Of a stretch of 64,000 nucleotides of DNA, positions 27,395 through 36,372 are shown piece by piece. Origin of the DNA: Clostridia bacterium (GTDB taxonomy: Bacteria; Bacillota; DAOUPZ01); the NCBI GenBank assembly GCA_030625885.1, contig DAOUPZ010000013.1, positions 1 to 64,000 of the forward strand. Reading direction: 5' to 3'. The notes beneath the pieces are model-generated. The model was not told the DNA's origin, did not search any database, and saw only the letters and a list, made by a program, of their open reading frames with translations. Position 1 is the stretch's first letter. Each line of letters opens with the position of its first letter. The position numbers and the translations under genes are program-made.

Positions 27395-29617
27395 TTGGGG
27401 AAAATAAGAGTTTACGAGTTAGCGAAAGAGCAAAATAAATCAACAAAAGAGATGATGCAGATATTACATGACTTAGGTGTGGAAGCCAAAAGCCATATGA
27501 GCACAGTGGAGGAGAAAACAATCGAAATTTTAAAACAACAACAACAAAAAAAAGAGCAGCCAGCAGATACAACTAAAAATGAAAAAACGGTAAAAAAGGA
27601 CGAAAAACCACGTGTAGCTAAGCCGAAGCCTGCTAAAGAGGGTAACAATGAATTGGCAGCTTCACAGGAAAAGGCTAAAACGGATACGGTAGAGAAGAAC
27701 CCAAAAGAAGATAAAGCGAAGAATAATAACGCTAACAAGAATAATAAAGGAAACAAGAATAATAAAGGTAACAAGAATAATAAAGGCAATAAGAAAAGGG
27801 GCAAAGGGTCTCAGGTAGAACAAGTACAAGAACCGGTAGAAAACAACGAAATGGATCAGGAAGAACCGCAAATTTTGGAAATTGGTCCCACGATTACAGT
27901 AGGCGAATTGGCAGAACTGATGAAACGGGGTTCAGCGGAAATATTAAAGAAACTTCTTTTATTAGGGATCATGGCCAATATTAATCAAGAGATTGATTTT
28001 GATACGGCCAGCTTGGTTGCCAGTGAATTTGAGATTGAATTGAAAGAAAAAACACTAGAAGAAATCATCGAAGAAGAGGAAGAAGAGGATCCTGATCTAT
28101 TGAAGCCTCGTGCACCCGTTGTAACGGTTATGGGACATGTTGACCATGGTAAAACCTCTATATTAGACGCTTATCGAAAAACAAGTGTTGTTAGTGGAGA
28201 AGCCGGCGGTATTACACAGCATATTGGTGCGTATCAAATCTTTTTACCTAATAAAAAGAAAATTGTTTTTCTTGATACGCCTGGTCATGAGGCGTTTACT
28301 TCTATGCGTTCTCGAGGTGCGGAAATGACGGACATCGCTGTTTTGGTTGTTGCAGCTGATGATGGTGTTATGCCGCAGACAATTGAGGCCATTCACCATG
28401 CAAAGGCAGCGCAAGTGCCAATTGTAGTAGCAATTAATAAAATGGATAAAGAAGGTGCTAACCCGGATGTGGTGAAACAACAATTGACGGAACATGGTTT
28501 AATTCCGGAAGATTGGGGCGGGGAAACCATTTGTGTACCGGTTTCAGCACATACCCAAGAAGGGTTGGACGATTTACTAGAAATGATTCTTCTAGTCGCT
28601 GAAATGCAAGAATTAAAAGCCAATCCGGATCGTCGTGCGAGAGGGGCCATCGTAGAAGCTGAGCTGGATAAAGGTCGCGGACCTGTGGCAACCGTTTTAA
28701 TTCAAAAGGGGACACTCAAGGTAGGTCAAGCCATTGTTGCCGGAAGTGCAGCGGGAAAAGTACGGGCCATGTTTAACGAAAGTGGAGAACGGATTCATAA
28801 AGTCGGACCGGCAACACCCGTTGTCTTACTTGGTTTTTCCGATGTACCGGATGCCGGCGATATTTTTAAAGTTGTAAAAGATGAAAAGACAGCACGTCAT
28901 ATGGTTGATGAGCGGTTACAAGAAAAGAAAGAAGCCGAAGTTAAACAAAAGCAGCTTGTATCGTTAGATGATTTATTCCAACAAGTGCAAGCCGGAAATG
29001 TTAAAGAACTGAATATCATTATTAAAGCAGATGTACAAGGTTCCGTAGAAGCCATGAAACAATCCCTGGAAAAACTGGGAAATGAAGAAGTTCGCGTTCA
29101 TGTGATTCATGGTGCTGTAGGTGGTATCTCAGAATCTGATATTCTTCTGGCAACGGCATCTAATGCGATTATTATTGGGTTTAATGTACGACCAGATGTT
29201 AAAGCCCGCCAAATGGCAGAACAAGAAAAAGTGGATGTGCGTTTGTACCGCGTGATCTATAATGCCATTGAAGATGTAACATCGGCATTAGAAGGCATGC
29301 TGGATCCCGAATATAAGGAAGTCATTGCAGGGCGCGCCGAAGTACGGGCAACCTTTAAGGTACCTAAAGTAGGGGTTATTGCCGGTTGTTATGTTACCGA
29401 TGGTAAGATTAATAATAAATCACAAATGCGGGTGATCCGCGATAATATTGTTATTTATGAAGGCAACGTCGATTCTCTTAGACGGTTTAAAGATGATGTT
29501 AAAGAAGTGGTTTCCGGTTATGAATGCGGGATCAGTATTGTTGGTTACCATGATTTGCGCGAAGGGGATGTACTGGAAGCATTTGATTTCGAAGAAATAC
29601 GCAGCACATTGGATTAG
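27395..29617 (+). CDS. infB: Translation initiation factor IF-2
   Basis: About 740 residues. TTG 27395 ([12 protein letters not shown]) has AGGAGG 8 bases upstream; the GTG at 27386 lies inside that site. GTPase that brings initiator tRNA to the 30S subunit. The N-terminal IF2N domain is followed by a long lysine/asparagine-rich linker with an 18-base tandem repeat, a second IF2N ([20 protein letters not shown]), then the G domain with [18 protein letters not shown] (P-loop), DTPGHEAF (G3) and NKMDK (G4), and C-terminal beta-barrels ([27 protein letters not shown]). Last gene of the operon. Confidence 0.97.
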   Translation: MGKIRVYELAKEQNKSTKEMMQILHDLGVEAKSHMSTVEEKTIEILKQQQQKKEQPADTTKNEKTVKKDEKPRVAKPKPAKEGNNELAASQEKAKTDTVEKNPKEDKAKNNNANKNNKGNKNNKGNKNNKGNKKRGKGSQVEQVQEPVENNEMDQEEPQILEIGPTITVGELAELMKRGSAEILKKLLLLGIMANINQEIDFDTASLVASEFEIELKEKTLEEIIEEEEEEDPDLLKPRAPVVTVMGHVDHGKTSILDAYRKTSVVSGEAGGITQHIGAYQIFLPNKKKIVFLDTPGHEAFTSMRSRGAEMTDIAVLVVAADDGVMPQTIEAIHHAKAAQVPIVVAINKMDKEGANPDVVKQQLTEHGLIPEDWGGETICVPVSAHTQEGLDDLLEMILLVAEMQELKANPDRRARGAIVEAELDKGRGPVATVLIQKGTLKVGQAIVAGSAAGKVRAMFNESGERIHKVGPATPVVLLGFSDVPDAGDIFKVVKDEKTARHMVDERLQEKKEAEVKQKQLVSLDDLFQQVQAGNVKELNIIIKADVQGSVEAMKQSLEKLGNEEVRVHVIHGAVGGISESDILLATASNAIIIGFNVRPDVKARQMAEQEKVDVRLYRVIYNAIEDVTSALEGMLDPEYKEVIAGRAEVRATFKVPKVGVIAGCYVTDGKINNKSQMRVIRDNIVIYEGNVDSLRRFKDDVKEVVSGYECGISIVGYHDLREGDVLEAFDFEEIRSTLD
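27734..27787 (+). repeat. 18-bp tandem repeat in infB (three units)
   Basis: Units AACAAGAATAATAAAGG followed by A, T or C, in exact tandem. They encode NKNNKG repeats in the basic linker of IF-2. Divergence is confined to the last base of each unit, so the array is recent or homogenised. Confidence 0.9.
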
Positions 29618-29630
29618 TAGGTAGTGAACA

Positions 29631-29818
29631 GCAGGTAGCAGGTAGGGAAAGATTAAGGGAAGAGGGAAGAATCCTCTCTGCGTTCGCTGGAAGAGGGACG
29701 AGGAATGATACAAGCCCTAATGCAAGAATGGGGACATTCCGTAAGGTACGAGCGGTGTGTCCCCGTTATTGCATGGAAGCGAAAAGCAGGAACTGTCAAA
29801 TCAAGTCCTAACTGCTAA
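29631..29818. mobile_element. MITE-like element, copy D, carrying a REP-A palindrome (29721-29773)
   Basis: Left end GCAGGTAGCAGGTAGGG; right end GCAGGAACTGTCAAATCAAG then TCCTAACTGCT, matching the right end of copies A and B. The interior holds a complete REP-A palindrome (TGCAAGAATGGGGACATTCC ... TGTCCCCGTTATTGCA) and CGCTGGAAGAGGGACGAGG words. Located between infB and mscS. Confidence 0.5.
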
Positions 29819-29853
29819 GAGCTAATCCCTAATTGTTGCATGGAGGTACGGGA

Positions 29854-30711
29854 ATGGATTGGAATACAGTTGTAGAATTTTTTCGTAATAGTGTGGTGAC
29901 GCCGGAAAACATCTGGCTTTGGAGTTTGAAGTTTTTTTATATTGTTTTGATTTTTATTGGTGTCCGATTAGGAATTTATGCATCACGAATTATCATCGAA
30001 AAGATATTTGAGCAAAAAGCAGGTTATAAATTATATATGGAAGAACGGCGTGCCAATACTTTGCGTTCAATTATGGTGAGTGTGGTGCGCTATACGCTCT
30101 ATTTCATCGGAGCGGTTACGGCGCTAGGGTTATTGGGCGTGGAAACCTCTTCAATTGTCGCCGCTGCCGGTGTAGGTGGTTTAGCCGTTGGGTTTGGGGC
30201 TCAGAACCTGGTTCGCGACGTGATTACCGGGTTTTTCATCATTTTTGAAGATCAGTTTGGCATTAATGATTTTGTCCAGGTGGCAGGCGTTTCGGGTGTG
30301 GTAGAAGATATCGGACTGCGGGCCACGAAAATCAGGAGCTATACGGGAGAATTACATATTGTGCCTAATGGCGAAATATCTCAGGTCACCAATTATAATC
30401 GAGATTATACTATGGCTTTAGTAGAGGTAGGGGTTTCATACGATTCCGATTTAGATCGTGTTTTTGCTGTATTGGACAAGGTATGCGAAACGGCACAAGC
30501 CTCAGACGCGGCAATTATTGAAAAGCCTCAAGTAGTGGGTATTGTTAATTTTGGAGCATCGGATATTGTTATTCGAGTGATGGCCAAAACCATGCCTGCA
30601 CAACACTGGGCGGTGGAAAGAAACCTGAGAAAAGACATTAAAGAAGCGTTTGACAAATCGGGAATTGAGATCCCGTTCCCGCAGACAGTGATACATACGG
30701 TTAAAGAATAG
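29854..30711 (+). CDS. mscS: Small-conductance mechanosensitive channel, MscS family
   Basis: 285 residues; ATG 29854 lies 7 bases after GGAGG (29842-29846). Three membrane segments (~20-45, ~70-95, ~100-130); the third carries the glycine/alanine-rich pore helix AGVGGLAVGFGAQNLVRDVITGFFI typical of MscS. Then the cytoplasmic beta domain (FVQVAGVSGVVEDIGLRATKI, IVPNGEISQVTNYNRD) and alpha/beta C-terminal vestibule. It releases solutes on hypo-osmotic shock. Single gene, flanked by repeat patches. Confidence 0.93.
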   Translation: MDWNTVVEFFRNSVVTPENIWLWSLKFFYIVLIFIGVRLGIYASRIIIEKIFEQKAGYKLYMEERRANTLRSIMVSVVRYTLYFIGAVTALGLLGVETSSIVAAAGVGGLAVGFGAQNLVRDVITGFFIIFEDQFGINDFVQVAGVSGVVEDIGLRATKIRSYTGELHIVPNGEISQVTNYNRDYTMALVEVGVSYDSDLDRVFAVLDKVCETAQASDAAIIEKPQVVGIVNFGASDIVIRVMAKTMPAQHWAVERNLRKDIKEAFDKSGIEIPFPQTVIHTVKE

Positions 30712-30980
30712 GGGGAAAGGGGAAAGAACGCTCACTGTGTTCGCTGAAAGACCGTTCCCTTTGGTCACTGAAAGTAAAAGATTAAAAGATTAAAGATAGG
30801 AGAAAGACTTGTTCTCTTTGACGATAGACGAGAGAAGATTAATGATAGGGGTAAGTCAAGCATTAGCTAAATGCTGAAAGCTAAAGATCTTTTGTCTTTC
30901 AGCGACTGCAAGGAGCGATCTTTCCCCTTTCAGCGAACGTAGAGAGCGGTCTTTCACCTAATTTTCGAGGTGACGAGAAA

Positions 30981-31178
30981 ATGGAATATCATAATGGTGA
31001 TGTTGTAAGAATGAAAAAAGGTCATCCCTGTGGCACCAATGAATGGGAAATTGTGCGGGTAGGGATGGATTTTAAATTAAAGTGCCTGGGTTGTGGGCGG
31101 CGTGTCATGATCCCACGCGTCAAGTTTGAACGCCGGGTAAAAGAGGTTATCCGGAGAGGAGATGGAGATAAAGAATGA
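30981..31178 (+). CDS. DUF951 family protein
   Basis: 65 residues, GAGGTGACGAGAAA before the ATG. Matches the small DUF951 family: [40 protein letters not shown]. It includes CGTN and CLGCG cysteines that may bind zinc. The stop overlaps the ychF start by four bases (ATGA), a translational coupling kept in many Bacillota. Function unknown, nucleic-acid or ribosome linkage suspected from the context. Confidence 0.9.
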   Translation: MEYHNGDVVRMKKGHPCGTNEWEIVRVGMDFKLKCLGCGRRVMIPRVKFERRVKEVIRRGDGDKE

Positions 31179-32275
31179 GTATTAACTGTGGTATTGTTGG
31201 ACTGCCTAATGTGGGCAAATCCACTCTTTTTAATGCCATTACAAAAGCAGGTGCTGATGCAGCCAATTATCCTTTTTGTACAATAGATCCTAACGTTGGA
31301 GTTGTGGAAGTTCCGGATGTACGGCTTCAGAACCTGGTTAAAATGGTAAACCCTAAGAGCATTGTTCCTGCTGTGATGCAATTTGTAGATATTGCAGGGC
31401 TGGTAGCGGGAGCGAGTCGGGGTGAAGGATTGGGGAATAAGTTTTTATCTCATATTCGCGAGGTAGATGCGATTGCCCATGTAGTGCGTTGCTTTGAAGA
31501 TGAAAATATTACCCATGTATCCGGGAAAATCGATCCTCTGGGTGATATTGAAGTCATTAATGCGGAATTGATGTTGGCTGATTTAGAGATTGTGGATAAA
31601 CGCGTCGATAAGACACGCAAATTAGCCAAGTCAGGTGATAAAAAAATGGGTCACCAGCTACAGGTTTTGGAGAGAATGAAAGCGGCATTAGAAGCGGGCG
31701 AGATGGTACGGGCACTGGAATTTGATGATACGGATTTGCCCTTGCTTAAAGAAATGAACCTTTTAACAAGCAAGCCAACCCTTTATGTAACCAATATCAG
31801 TGAAGACGACTTGATGGAAGGTGAAGAAAACGCTTATGTTCAGCAGGTAAGGGATTATGCTGCTAAAGAAGAGGCACAGGTGGTTGTGGTATCTGCCAAA
31901 GTTGAGTCTGAGCTTGCGGAATTAGATGAAGAAGAGGCATTGGAATTCCTTGCAGATTATGGATTGGCTGAATCCGGACTCAATCAACTCATCCGTAAAA
32001 GCTATACCTTGTTGGGGCTCATTACCTTTTTTACAGCAGGCGAGCCGGAAGCGCGTGCCTGGCCGATTCAAGATGGACTCAAAGCCCCTCAGGCAGCCGG
32101 TAAAATTCATTCCGATATTGAACGAGGATTCATTCGAGCAGAGGTCATCGCTTATGACAAGCTGATAGAAATCGGTTCTTTTGGTGTTGCGAAAGAGAAA
32201 GGGCAGATCCGTCTAGAGGGCAAGGAATATTTGATGAAAGACGGCGATGTGGTGTATTTTAGGTTTAATGTGTAG
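31175..32275 (+). CDS. ychF: Redox-regulated ATPase/GTPase YchF (OLA1)
   Basis: 366 residues. Obg-family P-loop protein: [19 protein letters not shown] (G1), [19 protein letters not shown] (G3), then a coiled-coil insert and a C-terminal TGS domain ([39 protein letters not shown]). YchF prefers ATP over GTP and binds ribosomes. The four-base overlap with DUF951 suggests coupled translation. Start and length are standard. Confidence 0.97.
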   Translation: MSINCGIVGLPNVGKSTLFNAITKAGADAANYPFCTIDPNVGVVEVPDVRLQNLVKMVNPKSIVPAVMQFVDIAGLVAGASRGEGLGNKFLSHIREVDAIAHVVRCFEDENITHVSGKIDPLGDIEVINAELMLADLEIVDKRVDKTRKLAKSGDKKMGHQLQVLERMKAALEAGEMVRALEFDDTDLPLLKEMNLLTSKPTLYVTNISEDDLMEGEENAYVQQVRDYAAKEEAQVVVVSAKVESELAELDEEEALEFLADYGLAESGLNQLIRKSYTLLGLITFFTAGEPEARAWPIQDGLKAPQAAGKIHSDIERGFIRAEVIAYDKLIEIGSFGVAKEKGQIRLEGKEYLMKDGDVVYFRFNV

Positions 32276-32558
32276 AGGCAGCGTAGCTGCTGCGGAAAGC
32301 GGAAAGACCGCTCCCTTTGGTCGCTGGAAGGGGAAAGTAAAGGATTAAAAGATAAAAAGAGCAGGTAGCGAACAGCAGGTAGCAGGTAGGAAAAGATAAA
32401 AGAGATAAGAAAAAGATCGCTCACTTTGGTTGCTGGAAAAAGTTTACGAGGAATGATAAAAACCTTAATGCAAGAATGGGGACATTCCGTGAGGTACGAG
32501 CGGTGTGTCCCCGTTGTTGCATGGACAAGTTAAAGCAGGAAATTTTAAACAAAATCCC

Positions 32559-32588
32559 TTGCTTCTGTATAATAAGATGTGTTATAAT
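32559..32588 (+). promoter_or_regulatory. Promoter of rpsF-ssb-rpsR
   Basis: TTGCTT (32559-32564), 18-base spacer, TATAAT (32583-32588). It gives a 5' leader of about 225 bases before rpsF, which contains the large hairpin at 32672-32753. The upstream part overlaps the apparent end of a MITE-like/REP segment. Confidence 0.7.
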
Positions 32589-32671
32589 AGTTAAGTTAAA
32601 TATCCCTGCTCCATACAAGATATGGAGCCGTTGGGGATAAGAAAAAAATAATTTGTTAATATTGCGCAGGA

Positions 32672-32753
32672 ATTTTAGTCACTTTTAAGGCGTTTGATCG
32701 TGAGCATACTGGTTGTATGTAAGCGATTAAACAACGAAGAAAGTGATTAAAAT
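32672..32753 (+). promoter_or_regulatory. Large hairpin leader upstream of rpsF
   Basis: Nested stems: ATTTTAGTCACTTT (32672-32685) with AAAGTGATTAAAAT (32740-32753), GTTTGATCG (32692-32700) with CGATTAAAC (32724-32732), and CATAC/GTATG enclosing TGGTT. One G-U pair in each of the first two. No T tract follows. Position suits autoregulation of S6/S18 synthesis, known for rpsF leaders in several bacteria, but I did not recognise the consensus of that motif. Confidence 0.5.
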
Positions 32754-32818
32754 AACAAGCAAGATTAGTGAAGTTATTTTCTGATTATCCCGTAGTCCGG
32801 GGGGAGGAGGTGAATACG

Positions 32819-33106
32819 ATGGTCGCATATGAAACCATGTTTATTATCAAAACCACATTGGATGAAGAAGCTACAAATGCCGTGATTGAAAAATTCAAAG
32901 GCATTATGACCAATATGGCTGGTGAAATCGCAAAAGTTGATATCTGGGGTAAAAGACGTTTAGCTTATGAAATCAAAGATATGAGCGAAGGTTTTTATGT
33001 GTTAATCGATTTCAATGGTGATGGAGAGCTGGTTAAGGAATTAGACCGTGTCTTCAAAATTACCGATGGAATTTTACGACATATCATTCTTAGAAAAGGT
33101 GAATAA
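32819..33106 (+). CDS. rpsF: Ribosomal protein bS6
   Basis: 95 residues; ATG 32819 follows GGGAGGAGGTGA. An upstream in-frame extension is ignored because it lacks a ribosome-binding site and family similarity starts at YETMFIIKTTLDEEATNAVI. Other bS6 features: VDIWGKRRLAYEIKDMSEGFYVLIDF and the C-terminal GILRHIILRKGE. Binds 16S rRNA with bS18, encoded two genes downstream. Confidence 0.97.
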   Translation: MVAYETMFIIKTTLDEEATNAVIEKFKGIMTNMAGEIAKVDIWGKRRLAYEIKDMSEGFYVLIDFNGDGELVKELDRVFKITDGILRHIILRKGE

Positions 33107-33141
33107 CAGGTAGAGTTTTTTTATAAAGGGGGATGTTCTTG

Positions 33142-33585
33142 ATGATGAATAAAGTTATTTTAATTGGTCGTTTGACAAGAGATCCTGAATTGCGTTATAC
33201 GACTAATGGAAAAGCCGTTGCTAATTTTGGGTTAGCTGTCGAAAGACCTTATAGCAATCAACAGGGCCAGAGAGATGTTGATTTTATTAATATCGTTGTC
33301 TGGGGTAAAATTGCTGAGGTTTGTGCTAATAATCTGGGCAAAGGGCGTTTGGTCGCGATCGATGGGAGATTGCAGATGCGTAGTTATGAAGATAACAACG
33401 GTCAAAAACGCAATGTTTCAGAGGTTGTCGCTAATGAAGTGCGTTTCTTGGATTGGCCAAAGGATCACCAAGGACAGGGAAATCGTCCGCAACAAGGGTC
33501 TGCAGGTGCGCCTCAGGGGCCATCAGGTATACCCGATGATTTTGATTTACCCCCCGCATTTGATGAAGATGATATCCCATTTTAG
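33142..33585 (+). CDS. ssb: Single-stranded DNA-binding protein
   Basis: 147 residues; ATG 33142 (or 33145), 9 bases after AAAGGGGG. OB-fold: MNKVILIGRLTRDPELRYTT, FGLAVERPY, VDFINIVVWGKIAEVC. A Q/G/P-rich linker leads to the acidic tip DEDDIPF, which in SSB docks repair and replication partners. Placed between rpsF and rpsR as in most Bacillota. Confidence 0.97.
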   Translation: MMNKVILIGRLTRDPELRYTTNGKAVANFGLAVERPYSNQQGQRDVDFINIVVWGKIAEVCANNLGKGRLVAIDGRLQMRSYEDNNGQKRNVSEVVANEVRFLDWPKDHQGQGNRPQQGSAGAPQGPSGIPDDFDLPPAFDEDDIPF

Positions 33586-33613
33586 AACGAATCGATAAAG
33601 GAGGGAATAAGTC

Positions 33614-33847
33614 ATGCGAAGAGAAAAAGGCGGTCGTCGGGGCCGTAGAAAAATATGTAACTTCTGTATGGATAAAGTAGACGGTATTGATTATAAAGAA
33701 ACCGGCAAGTTACGGAAATTCATTACTGAAAGAGGTAAAATTCTTCCTCGTCGTATTTCTGGTAATTGTGCAAAACATCAACGTCAATTAACAATTGCTA
33801 TTAAACGTGCAAGAGTAATGGCATTGTTACCATATAGTTTAGACTAA
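33614..33847 (+). CDS. rpsR: Ribosomal protein bS18
   Basis: 77 residues, AAAGGAGGGAATAAGTC before the ATG. Signatures: [59 protein letters not shown]. The two N-terminal cysteines plus a later Cys could form the zinc-containing C+ type. Forms a heterodimer with bS6 on the 30S platform. Ends the operon at a strong terminator. Confidence 0.97.
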   Translation: MRREKGGRRGRRKICNFCMDKVDGIDYKETGKLRKFITERGKILPRRISGNCAKHQRQLTIAIKRARVMALLPYSLD

Positions 33848-33851
33848 GATC

Positions 33852-33892
33852 AAAGAATCAAAGGGAAGATTTCCTTTGATTCTTTTTTTTTT
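33852..33892 (+). terminator. Intrinsic terminator of the rpsF operon
   Basis: 13-bp stem AAAGAATCAAAGG / CCTTTGATTCTTT with an 8-base loop and a T-run of about nine. It begins 5 bases after the rpsR stop codon. Confidence 0.93.
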
Positions 33893-33923
33893 GTGAGTCA
33901 GAGGGGAAGTGGGGAAATAAATT

Positions 33924-33978
33924 TTGCTTTTTGGGGGATAGAGCGCTATAATAGGCTTAGCTAAAAGATTGTCGACAA
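33924..33978 (+). promoter_or_regulatory. Promoter and GntR-type operator upstream of the EamA gene
   Basis: TTGCTT (33924-33929), 17-base spacer, TATAAT (33947-33952), then the perfect palindrome TTGTCGACAA at 33969-33978, ~17 bases past the -10. A repressor bound there would block elongation or clearance. The same promoter string (TTTTGCTTTTTG ... GGATAG ... TATAATAG) occurs at 35175 and, more diverged, at 36213. Confidence 0.75.
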
Positions 33979-34079
33979 TAGGTAGATGCCTATTTACTTT
34001 AGAGTGCTGATCAGGGGTGGTTAATTCATATAGCAGTGTAGGCGAAGTAAAAGTAAATTGAAATGGGGGAAGGGTACCA

Positions 34080-35027
34080 GTGAATCTTAACAAAATTACC
34101 AAGGGGTATCTAATGGTTATGGCAGCAAGTATTTGTTTTGGAACATCTTGTGTGCCAGGGAAAATATTGCTTGGCTATCAAATATCTCCGATGATTATTA
34201 CGTGGTGGCGGTTGTTTTTAGGTTTTACAGTATTGTTATTATATGTTTCTATTAAAGATCCCAAGCTGTTGAAAATAGATAAAAAAGGCATGATATATAC
34301 TGCTTTAATAGGGCTAATTTCTTATGCTCTATTAAATTTTTTGAATTTGAACGCACTTGAAAAAACATCTGTTGCGACACAAGTTGTTTTATTATATACG
34401 GCGCCTATATTTGTAATTATTATGGCTAGAATTTTTTTCAAGGAATTATTGACACCTTTCAAAATTGCTGCACTTGTTTTGTGCATTGGAGGATGCTTTT
34501 TGACTGTAACAGGAGGTTATGTAGCCGCGCTTAAATTTAATCTTTTAGGGGTTTTGATGGGGATCGGCGCTGGGTTGTGTTATGCTTTACTCACAATTAT
34601 GAGTAAAGCAATATTACACAAATACAACCAATGGACGATTGTTTTATATGCTATGGGATTTGGGTTTCTTTTTCTACTTCCGTTTTCAAATCCATTAGAA
34701 GTATTTCATTATGGGTTAAATCCGAAGATAGGGTTAAGCTTTTTTTGGCTTGGATCTTTCTCAACGGCATTAAGTTATGGGTTATATATTACGGGATTAT
34801 CATCTGGGATTGAATCATCCAAAGCCGGTATGATTAGCACACTTGAAGTGGTTGTGGCGGTTACCCTGTCCTATCTTTTCTTTAATGAGATGGTTTTAGG
34901 GTGGAAATTATTTGGTGTTTTAATGGTGATCGCTTCAGTGATTATCATTCAGGTGGATACGAGTAATCCGTCTGAGATAAAAAATAACGGATTAAATGAT
35001 GGACAATTAATTAAAGAGCTTAAGTAG
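34080..35027 (+). CDS. EamA/DMT-family transporter
   Basis: 315 residues from a GTG with GGGGGAAGGG upstream. Ten hydrophobic segments in two EamA halves (FGTSCVPGKILLGYQISPMIITWWR; second half from LLGVLMGIGAGLCYALLTIMSK; KAGMISTLEVVVAVTLSYLFFNE). Drug/metabolite transporters of this family usually export amino acids or metabolites; substrate unknown. It shares promoter and operator design with the two downstream gntR genes, so it probably belongs to the island's regulon as an exporter or relief valve. Confidence 0.87.
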   Translation: MNLNKITKGYLMVMAASICFGTSCVPGKILLGYQISPMIITWWRLFLGFTVLLLYVSIKDPKLLKIDKKGMIYTALIGLISYALLNFLNLNALEKTSVATQVVLLYTAPIFVIIMARIFFKELLTPFKIAALVLCIGGCFLTVTGGYVAALKFNLLGVLMGIGAGLCYALLTIMSKAILHKYNQWTIVLYAMGFGFLFLLPFSNPLEVFHYGLNPKIGLSFFWLGSFSTALSYGLYITGLSSGIESSKAGMISTLEVVVAVTLSYLFFNEMVLGWKLFGVLMVIASVIIIQVDTSNPSEIKNNGLNDGQLIKELK

Positions 35028-35032
35028 TCAGC

Positions 35033-35070
35033 AAATGACCTCTGTATTCAGCAGAGGTCATTTTGTTTTT
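35033..35070 (+). terminator. Intrinsic terminator after the EamA gene
   Basis: 12-bp stem AAATGACCTCTG / CAGAGGTCATTT, 7-base loop, then TTGT6. It begins 5 bases after the stop codon, so the EamA gene is a one-gene transcript. Confidence 0.9.
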
Positions 35071-35174
35071 TGGAGTGGAGGAAGGGGAATTAACTTTAAT
35101 AGTGAGAAATGAAATATAACTGTGTATGATAAAGAAAAATAGGTATTATTCTAGTTTAAGGTGGGAAAATAATT

Positions 35175-35307
35175 TTGCTTTTTGAGGGATAGAAAGTTAT
35201 AATAGCTTTAAACAAACAAATTGTCGACAAGAAGCCGACAATTTGTAAATACATATTTATTATGGGAAGTTTATATTTTTTTAAAGCATAGTGTCGACAA
35301 GGTCGAC
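35175..35307 (+). promoter_or_regulatory. Promoter and multiple GntR-type operators upstream of the first gntR gene
   Basis: TTGCTT (35175-35180), 17-base spacer, TATAAT (35198-35203). TTGTCGACAA at 35221-35230 is followed by the partial site GCCGACAA. A tandem pair TGTCGACAAGGTCGACA has GTCGAC cores at 35293-35298 and 35302-35307, nine bases apart centre to centre. The 351-base gap 35028-35378 otherwise holds the EamA terminator and AT-rich DNA without genes. Confidence 0.75.
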
Positions 35308-35378
35308 AATACGTAGTGGGTATTATTGCATACCGTTTAATATCTAAGGTATAGAAATGAGGTAAATGAGGTGAAAAT

Positions 35379-36053
35379 ATGCTTGGCAGGGGCTTAGAAA
35401 AACGGTTTATAGGGGAAAATATTTCTGCGATTGTTACAGATTATATCAAAGAAAGAATTATGACTGGTAAGTATGCTGAAGGAGACCATATTCCCCAAAC
35501 TGTAATTGCGAGAGAACTGGAAATAAGCAGAGGTCCTGTCAGGGAAGGGATCAAGGAACTTCAAAATCAAGGCGTCATTGATTTTGTCCCGAGAACAGGT
35601 AATTTTGTAGCTTGTTTTACAACTGAAGATAAAAAAGAGATTTTTGATATCAGGCTTATGATCGAGGGGGCAATGCTTGAGCAATTGATAAAAGAGAGTA
35701 AGCTTGGGGAAGAAGATTTTACTCACCTTACAAAAATTGTGGAAGAAATGGTGCAAATAAGCGAGTGTGAATGGGATATGGTGGAAAAGGCAGCCCAGAT
35801 GAGCAAGAAGGATATTGAATTCCATAGATATATTTGGAAAAAATCTGGTGGTAAAAGAAAGATAGAAATTTTAGAAAACCTTCATTTTCAGCTTCAAATG
35901 GCGATGATATACGACACAAAGTTTGGTGGAAATCTCCCAATAACGGCTAAAGAACACTATGATATCATACGCTGCTTAAAAACGGGAGATATTAAGAATT
36001 GTAAATCCGTATTAAAAGAACACATCACTTTATACAGAAAAGGTGTTTTTTAA
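35379..36053 (+). CDS. GntR-family transcriptional regulator, FCD type (copy 1)
   Basis: 224 residues, GAGGTG before the ATG. N-terminal winged helix-turn-helix (~15-80: IVTDYIKERIMTGKYAEGDHI, VIARELEISRGPVREGIKEL, GVIDFVPRTGNFV). The C-terminal FadR-type all-helical ligand domain (FCD, ~90-220) has IRLMIEGAMLEQLIKE and the histidines DIEFHRYIW and EHYDIIRCL, likely metal/ligand residues. FCD regulators typically sense small organic acids or amino acids and bind GTCGAC-like or TNGTNNNACNA palindromes. The palindromes upstream of this gene suggest autoregulation. Confidence 0.92.
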   Translation: MLGRGLEKRFIGENISAIVTDYIKERIMTGKYAEGDHIPQTVIARELEISRGPVREGIKELQNQGVIDFVPRTGNFVACFTTEDKKEIFDIRLMIEGAMLEQLIKESKLGEEDFTHLTKIVEEMVQISECEWDMVEKAAQMSKKDIEFHRYIWKKSGGKRKIEILENLHFQLQMAMIYDTKFGGNLPITAKEHYDIIRCLKTGDIKNCKSVLKEHITLYRKGVF

Positions 36054-36212
36054 CCATAAAAATACGACCGAAAACAAGATAGGATAACGGAAGCAGTAAG
36101 AAGAAGAGCCTATACGATAACGAAATATGCAATATAATGTCGAAACATGTAATATGATAACGAATAACAACAAGAAACAGGTATTATATGAGTTTAAAGG
36201 GGGCAAACGATT

Positions 36213-36309
36213 TTGCCCTTTGCGGAAATGGGTTGTATAATAATGATAAGAAAAACACGTTTATTTTATGAATTATTTTTTTTAACAATACATTGTCGAC
36301 AAGGTCGAC
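36213..36309 (+). promoter_or_regulatory. Promoter and tandem operators upstream of the second gntR gene
   Basis: TTGCCC (36213-36218), 17-base spacer, TATAAT (36236-36241). The operators TTGTCGACAA (36293-36302) and GTCGAC (36304-36309) keep the same arrangement as the tandem pair before copy 1. The string AGGTATAGAAATGAGGT before both start codons is also conserved, so the whole promoter-gene unit was duplicated. The 319-base gap 36054-36372 holds no gene. Confidence 0.75.
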
Positions 36310-36372
36310 GATTTAACAATAGAAATATGCTATTATAACTTAATATTCAAGGTATAGAAATGAGGTGAGTGT

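Larger units (their letters stand above)
32276..32818. repeat. 543-base gap: repeat words, REP-A (32467-32519), rpsF promoter and structured leader
   Basis: 32276-32460 contains CGCTCCCTTTGGTCGCTGG words and GCAGGTAGCAGGTAGG units (from 32361). 32467-32519 is a full REP-A palindrome. The next ~40 bases (AAAGCAGGAAATTTTAAACAAAATCCC) resemble the right end of the MITE-like elements. A promoter at 32559-32588 and a hairpin at 32672-32753 follow, then the ribosome-binding site of rpsF. Confidence 0.6.

Noticed and set aside
32768-32818. 17-residue N-terminal extension of bS6
   Set aside because: The ribosome-binding site GGGAGGAGGTGA and the family start are at ATG 32819.
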